NCBI GenBank assembly: GCA_038363925.1
Contig: JAQQWL010000009.1
Location: 1 to 64,000, forward strand
Source: Apiospora phragmitis
Lineage: Eukaryota > Ascomycota > Sordariomycetes > Amphisphaeriales > Apiosporaceae
Length of the DNA stretch: 64,000 bases
Direction of reading: 5' to 3'
Below are positions 58,808 through 64,000 of this stretch, one piece after another. The notes under the pieces are model-generated. The model was not told the origin of the DNA, made no database searches, and saw only the letters and a list, made by a program, of their open reading frames with translations. The translations under genes and the position numbers were made by a program. Numbering within the stretch: position 1 is the stretch's first letter; each line of letters starts with the position of its first letter.

Positions 58808-59818
58808 ATGCAGCAAATTTCCGGCGTCGTGCCGATCTTGCCGGCCACCGCTCAGTCCATCTTTTTGGTCCGACCAAACATTGCGGAAATCAACACCTTC
58901 ATCCAGTCGCTGCTCCCCGTCCGCCAGGGCGACGTGGCCTTTGAGTACCATACCCGCGGTCGAAGTTCTTCCATCCCGGGACGGCCAGGCCTACACACGT
59001 CATACTCAGCATCACCCCGACGGCGGGCTTTTACGATGCTCTGAACAAGGCAGCAGCAGCACAATCCACGGGCTCGTCTACGCCCCTGGCGTTCCTCCAC
59101 CGCCCCTGGATGCTCGACCGTTGAAGGGTACCCCGCGGCGCGACCGTCATCGCATCGCACAAGGCCTTCGACGAGGTGCTGACGGTGGGGAACAACATCG
59201 CGCTCGCCGCGAAGCTCGGCATGGCTATGGCCCGTTCCGAAGTCATCCGGGGCTACAAGGGCGATCCGGACCGGACTATCGGGATCGTGGGACCGCTGAT
59301 ACGCAGTAAGAACGGACAGGGCGATGCTGAAGTCGCAGCTGGAGACGGAGTTCGGGTCGTTTGAGAAAGTCTTTGGTTTCGACGAAGAGGAGAGGGATGG
59401 CGACATCACCGCGAGTGAGAAGAACCACGACTACATCCGCTGTGTTGCTATCATGAACGCGTTTCATCCCGAGGAGGTGGACTTGGTGGCCGCACTCGCA
59501 GTGGCCATGGAACTGGTCCCGTCTATGGAAGACTGCCGGGGCGTGCTGTATCTAACCGGTGCGGTCCGGGAGCCCGGGCTGGAGGCAGCGCTGCGGAAGG
59601 GCATGGCGGTAGTATGTGTGGGACATCACACGTGCGAGGAATGGGGGATCCGGCACTTGGCCAGCGTGTTTCGGGAGCGGTGGCCGGGGCTACAAGTTCA
59701 GAAAATCCTGGAGGCCGAAGAGGTCAGGGCGGTTAAGAGTAGTAACGGCAAAGTCAATTCTGCAACGCAGCCGCAGTTGACAGATGCCGTAAACAACAGA
59801 ATAGATAGTATTAAGTGA
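58808..59818 (+). pseudogene. NIF3-like protein (NGG1-interacting factor 3 family), broken
   Basis: The NIF3/YbgI family comprises putative dinuclear-metal proteins of uncertain function. Protein-like text in order: VRPNIAEINTFIQSLLPVRQ (58866-58930), a frame change, KFFHPGTARPTHVILSITPT and FLHRPWMLDR followed by an in-frame TGA (about 59121), then in the same frame RVPRGATVIASHKAFDEVLT, GNNIALAAKLGMAMARSE and GYKGDPDRTIGIVGPL. After a further frame change near 59310 the text continues as MLKSQLETEFGSFEKVFGF, VDLVAALAVAMELVPSMEDC, GVLYLTGAVREPGLEAAL and the C-terminal HHTCEEWGIRHLASV. The stop is at 59818. The nonsense codon (CGA to TGA would explain it) plus two frame changes argue for a pseudogene. 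The family call rests on these blocks from memory of NIF3 homologues, so moderate confidence. Confidence 0.6.
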
Positions 59819-61557
59819 GATAAGCCTTTGCCCCCCGGAGGATAATAAAAACCGTACCTGACCTCCGCAGATAGCTTATTTATGTAAGGAAATGCAAGTA
59901 GGGAGATAGCCCCGAAGCAGAATGTGCGCCGCCATGGTAACCCTAGATAATATGCAAAATCAAACTCTCAAAATTCGTGACGTCGTGAAATCATGAAACC
60001 GTCTAACTCCAACTCCTCGCAGTTCTCTGGCTATCAAGATATCGGCAGTCCCAGCGTCATGCGCCTTTCACTCTCCGCAGTCCCGTGGCTGGATAGAAGT
60101 GGCTCTTCACTCAGACATCGAGCATGCTCTTAGGAAACGAGCCTCGTTGTTGATAGTTCCCTTGAAGGGCATCGCCAGGGTAGACCGGTGGTAGTAGGCT
60201 GCCACCGACGTCATCAGCCTGCAATTGTACGATACTGCCTAAACTACTTAGTTGGAGATAAGCTGTCATCAAACAGTTTACCTACAGAAGTTATCACTGG
60301 CGAACATACTTTCGGGTCACTTGAAAACACTATACTATATAGCATACAGTGACGGTATAGCCATAAGGCGTACTGGACACAAATCGCCCTCCTTTTATAG
60401 CCTAACGTCATATCGAAAAACTAAGTACTTAGTCATGAGATTACATTAACATGCGGTGCTAGGGCAGTATTCCCCTTTCTGTATCGCTTATAAACAAGAA
60501 CAAAGGTAGTACACTGGCAGGAGGTTTGGTGACGTTTTAGTCGTACATTCGAGTTCTGAAAGGAGCCAGACAGGCCGCGAAGATAACCATGGTCAGCTGA
60601 AAGTCGCTCCTGTGAGCAGAAGGGACATTTGCCGAGGGATGACAGTCATGGAATAGGAGATGTCCTGAGTACCCATCAAATATCAAAGTCCAAGCATGCT
60701 TGAGTGCTAGATGGGTCGTCGCCGAATAGTTTTAAAAATTTAGAACTGTACGTACGTCCGACGCATGAATATAAAGTCGTTGCCCTGAAGTGAGTATGTT
60801 AGGAACCAAGGGCAGATCAGAGTCAGATCCCCTGTAGGTTCACTTACAAGATGCCCAAGCGCAAGAGAAATCACTTTCCTACTTGGTGCACGACCCGAGC
60901 TTCAAAACCCAGAGCACTGGTGTGAAAAGCAAACAGAAGGAAATCCATAGCCCCGTAAGAGTGGCGGGGAGCAGCTAGCTATGTTTAATCACAATATGGT
61001 AGGATAAGAGCAATGTTCCAGGCTGGACCGAGTAGCCACGGTGATCTGGAGCAAGCCCCCAAGAGCCTGGAACATGCCTTGCGGGTCTAATGCATAGTGT
61101 TTGGGTTGCAAACATAGTGATTTCTAGTCACCAGCAAATAATCTCGACGGTAATCCCGAGGAGCGCAATCAGCAATCGAAATGGCGCAATCATCGCGGTT
61201 GGATTGGCTCCATAGATGTTACAGCATCAGCCACATAGCAGGGATTGCTTCCTAGTTCAGGTCGGCGCGGGGGACTGGATTCGAATCTAGAAGGCCACAG
61301 ACAACTGCAGCAAACAGTATCGCAAGACTGAACGATGAGCATAAAAAGCAATGGGAGTTGGAGACCAGAATGCGGGGGAACGTCTGCTCGGAACATCTGC
61401 TCGGAACTTCTGCTCGTTCTGCGCGTGACAACCAAGGCAGAAGACAGAAAGACGCGCCGACAAAGTGTGCCATCATTCCTTCAGCAAGACAGCATCACCG
61501 ATACAAACCACAATCCAAAGGGCAAAACAGCCAGGCCTTATGATACCACGATATACT
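59819..61557. other. Long intergenic stretch
   Basis: No gene, RNA or repeat recognised; only short ORFs. Confidence 0.45.
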
Positions 61558-63303
61558 ATGTTTGGTATTGACACCTGCATGGTCCAGCGCGCCGTCGATG
61601 CTGTTTTCGAATTGTTTATTATATCCATCGCCATGTGTCTCGGGTGGCTGCTGGCCGATGCCGTGTACAACGTATTCGTCACCCACTACGTGACACTCCC
61701 GGGCCGATGCTTTGCAAGATAACCCGAGCGCCGTGGTGGATCACCAACTACCGTGGTGATCAGGTAACCTGGATCCGTGCCCTGCACACCAAGTACGGAC
61801 TCGTCGTCCGGTGCGGGCCGAACGATCTCAGCTACGGCACTAGCGATGCCTGGAAAGGCGTCATGGGCTACGAGAAGGGCCGAAATGAGAACCCTAAAGA
61901 TAATTAGACCTTGTAAGTACCTACTCAGATGTCCAGCCCCTTTTCTATCCGTCCTGCGAAAAGTTTGCTTTGTTGACTAAAAAAGCATCCCGCCGATCAA
62001 CGGGGTGCGACATCTGATCACGGCGCCGCAGGAGGACCACACCAGGGTTCGCCGAATATTCCGTCCCGCCTTCTCGGACCGGTCTCTGAAACAACAGGAA
62101 CCTTTGTTCCGCAACTATGTCGATCAGCTAGTACGGCATCTAGAGAAGACGGCCGAACAGCAGATCAACTTTGTCAACCCACTCAATTTCACCACCTTTG
62201 ACATCATGGGCGACTTGACCTTCGTTCAGCCACTTGGACTAGTAAGTGTTTGCAGAAACAACAACAACATGTATTTGCATTTTGCTAATCGCCCTCGAAT
62301 AGCTGGACAATAATGAATACACGCACTGGGTCGCCTCCAGCTTCAAGGCTATCAAAGTCTTGGGGATCCTGCAGTTCATCTGCTATTACCTCATTATCAG
62401 CGCCGTTTTTGAGTGGCTGGAACCCAAGTTCATCACGGATCTGAAGATGAACCATTCCAACCACACGAAAGACCGTGTCAACCAGAGACTGGCGAGGGGC
62501 TCTACAAAACCTAACATCTGGAACTTCTGTACGCCAAACGAGGAGGGGAACGGCGAGGTCCTCAGTGTCAAGGAAATGCACGCTAATGCAGAACTTTTGA
62601 TGACCGCGGGGACCGAAACCACCGCGTCTGTACTCAGTGGCCTCTTCTACCTCCTGCTCACACACCCTGCAGTACTAGAGGCCGCCCGGAACGAAGTTCG
62701 CGGATCATTCGCTTCCAAAGAAGACATCTCCATGAAAGGACTGGCTAACCTGAAGTACCTAAATGCCCTGTACGTCATCGAGGTGAAAGTCGCATAAGAA
62801 CCATGGCGCTATACTCCTTGGGTCCGATGTCTAACTATCATGAATGTAAAACAGGCATACAAGAAGCAATGCGGATCTCCCTCCCTCCCCCCTCTCCAGT
62901 CCCGCATGGGATCCCCCCGCGTGGCCCCGCGGGCGGCAACGTCGTGCTGGGCAAATGGGTCCCCGAGGGCGCCACGCTCCTGGTCCACCACACGACGGTG
63001 TACCGGTCGCCCGCAGCTTGGATGCACCCCGACCGCTTCGCGCCTGAGCGCTGGCTGGGTCTCAGGGTTGAGTACCGCGACGACCGCCGGGACTGGCACC
63101 AGCCCTTTGCGTACGGGCCGCGCAACTGCCTCGGGCAGAACCTGGTGTGGCACGAGATGCGCCTCGTGGCCGCCCACGTTCTGTGGCAATTCGACGTCGA
63201 GCTGTGCGGGAGGGAGACGGGGAGGGATTGGCTGGACCAGAAGTGCTGCATTGTTTGGGACCGGAAGCCCTTGATCTGCCGGGTGACACCTGTTTCCCGG
63301 TGA
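61558..63303 (+). pseudogene. Cytochrome P450, inactivated
   Basis: A second microsomal P450, in a different subfamily from the one at 19-21 kb. An N-terminal membrane anchor (MFGIDTCMVQRAVDAVFELF...) is followed by a one-base frame change near 61675 into HPLRDTPGPMLCKITRAPWW, CGPNDLSYGTSDAWKGVMGY. A TAG interrupts NENPKDN (about 61905) just before intron 1. Exon 2 has HTRVRRIFRPAFSDRSLKQQ (C helix) and FTTFDIMGDLTF. Exon 3 has the I-helix TAGTETTASVLSGLFYLLLT. The last exon has the ExxR motif (IQEAMRIS), PERW, and the heme loop FAYGPRNCLGQNL with the Cys ligand (about 63130). The splice between exons 3 and 4 is also out of phase. Nonsense plus two frame lesions mark it as dead. It ends 138 bp before the transposase ORF. 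Confidence 0.8.
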
Positions 63304-63441
63304 TGTGTGCGGTGGAAAGTGTTAATGGTAGGCAAAGTGACCGTCCAAAAGTCTGCGCAAGGACCACCCTCATCAAAACTCACATTCCACCACCCTTTTA
63401 CCCCTTCTAACTTCATCTTTAAATAACTCTATCAATTCAAC

Positions 63442-64000
63442 ATGGATTTGAGCGAAATTGGTCGCATTCTAGCCGCAGAGCGTAAGCCTGATGGGGAATA
63501 CACATCCGAGGCTGTCGCGGCCATTACGGCGCTGGCTGCTGTCGGGGTCAAAAAGAAGGCCATTGCCGACGCGTTCCGAACGCGTCGGCCTGCCACCATC
63601 AGCAATCTCATAAAGCGCTTCATTCAACGAAAGTCACCTAAAATAAAGCCAAGACCTGGTCGCCCTCATAAATTATCGACTCGGCAAGAGCGCTATCTAT
63701 CTCAATTGGTGCGTAGAAAGCCCCGTGCCACTTGGAGAGAGCTTTGTTTAGACATCAATGTTATGCTAGGCTCCAAACGACGCTCCTTCTCGATCAACAC
63801 GGCAAGGCGCGCTCTACGCAAAAGGAAGATCGGCCATTGGCGCGCTGCGAAGCGCATCCTCTTGACGAAGGATGACGCCAAAGAGCGGCTCGAATTCTGT
63901 CGTTATTGGTCCTCTCGTGCGCGCCTTAGGCGGCTGATGCTTTCCCTTTTCTCGGACGAATGTACGATCCAGAACGAACCCTTCACACCAGGTCGCTGGG
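63442..64000 (+). CDS. Tc1/mariner-superfamily transposase (partial, runs off the window)
   Basis: The ATG at 63442 opens a frame of 186 codons to the end of the window without a stop. Two helix-turn-helix-like regions are visible: SEAVAAITALAAVGVKKKAI (about residues 23-55) and an RPGRPHKLSTRQERYLSQLV to ATWRELCLDINVML stretch (about 72-110), followed by SINTARRALRKRKIGHWRA. The first catalytic Asp lies in LFSDECTIQNE (about residue 173), the usual start of the DDE/DDD domain. The catalytic remainder is outside. Base composition is normal and CpA/TpG are abundant, so it is not RIP-mutated. The left end of the element probably lies between the P450 stop (63303) and here, perhaps at the TA near 63328; its inverted repeat cannot be checked because the other end is missing. 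Confidence 0.88.
   Translation, partial: MDLSEIGRILAAERKPDGEYTSEAVAAITALAAVGVKKKAIADAFRTRRPATISNLIKRFIQRKSPKIKPRPGRPHKLSTRQERYLSQLVRRKPRATWRELCLDINVMLGSKRRSFSINTARRALRKRKIGHWRAAKRILLTKDDAKERLEFCRYWSSRARLRRLMLSLFSDECTIQNEPFTPGRW

Noticed and set aside
61255..61300. TTCGAATC box resembling a tRNA T-loop
   Set aside because: The flanking bases do not pair as a T-stem and no cloverleaf can be drawn on either strand.

Overview
The window is nuclear DNA of a filamentous ascomycete (Pezizomycotina; a Sordariomycete is my guess, not shown). The evidence is short GT..AG introns of roughly 54-130 nt, a HET-domain gene, a PTH11-like receptor, a highly reducing polyketide synthase, and an AT-rich block with a clean RIP (repeat-induced point mutation) signature. 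I rebuilt splice structures by hand. Pseudogene calls rest on in-frame stops and frame changes inside otherwise protein-like sequence.

Layout. 0-2.2 kb: no clear gene, possibly decayed coding sequence. 2.3-3.4 kb (-): GH93/sialidase-like gene with two frame breaks. 6.7-9.1 kb (-): intact TRK-type potassium transporter. 10.3-12.1 kb (-): decayed unidentified gene with GDAQPA-type repeats. 12.8 kb (-): 44-codon ORF. 14.1-15.6 kb (-): intact six-exon 2-oxoglutarate/Fe(II) oxygenase. 16.7-18.1 kb (+): F-box protein. 18.2 kb (-): thioesterase 3' fragment. 19.1-21.0 kb (-): dead cytochrome P450. 22.9-24.3 kb (-): HET protein. 25.8-32.6 kb (-): PTH11-like gene split by a 5.6-kb nested transposon. 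32.7-36.4 kb (+): 3' half of a highly reducing PKS (MT-ER-KR-ACP), broken. 36.5 kb (-): hypothetical protein. 37.7-39.4 kb (-): cation diffusion facilitator. 41.2-44.6 kb (-): two Ala/Lys/Glu-rich coiled-coil proteins. 45.2-48.0 kb (-): tandem duplicated 2EXR genes, both broken. 49.6-50.9 kb (+): decayed gene with an HExxH motif. 52.0-54.1 kb (+): ROK1-like DEAD-box helicase. 54.5-56.8 kb (-): laccase-like multicopper oxidase. 58.8-59.8 kb (+): broken NIF3-like gene. 61.6-63.3 kb (+): second dead P450. 63.4 kb to the end (+): open Tc1-like transposase running off the window.

The general pattern is intact housekeeping or transport genes (TRK, CDF, ROK1) interleaved with accessory genes that are mostly dead. 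There is no working biosynthetic cluster: the PKS and both P450s are broken. The clearest novelty is the nested, palindromic, fully RIP-mutated DNA transposon at 26.3-32.0 kb, whose removal restores the reading frame of the host gene exactly. One caution applies throughout: the ROK1-like gene, presumably essential, also shows a frame change near its 5' end. Some single-base frame breaks may therefore be assembly errors; in-frame stops and truncations are safer evidence of decay.
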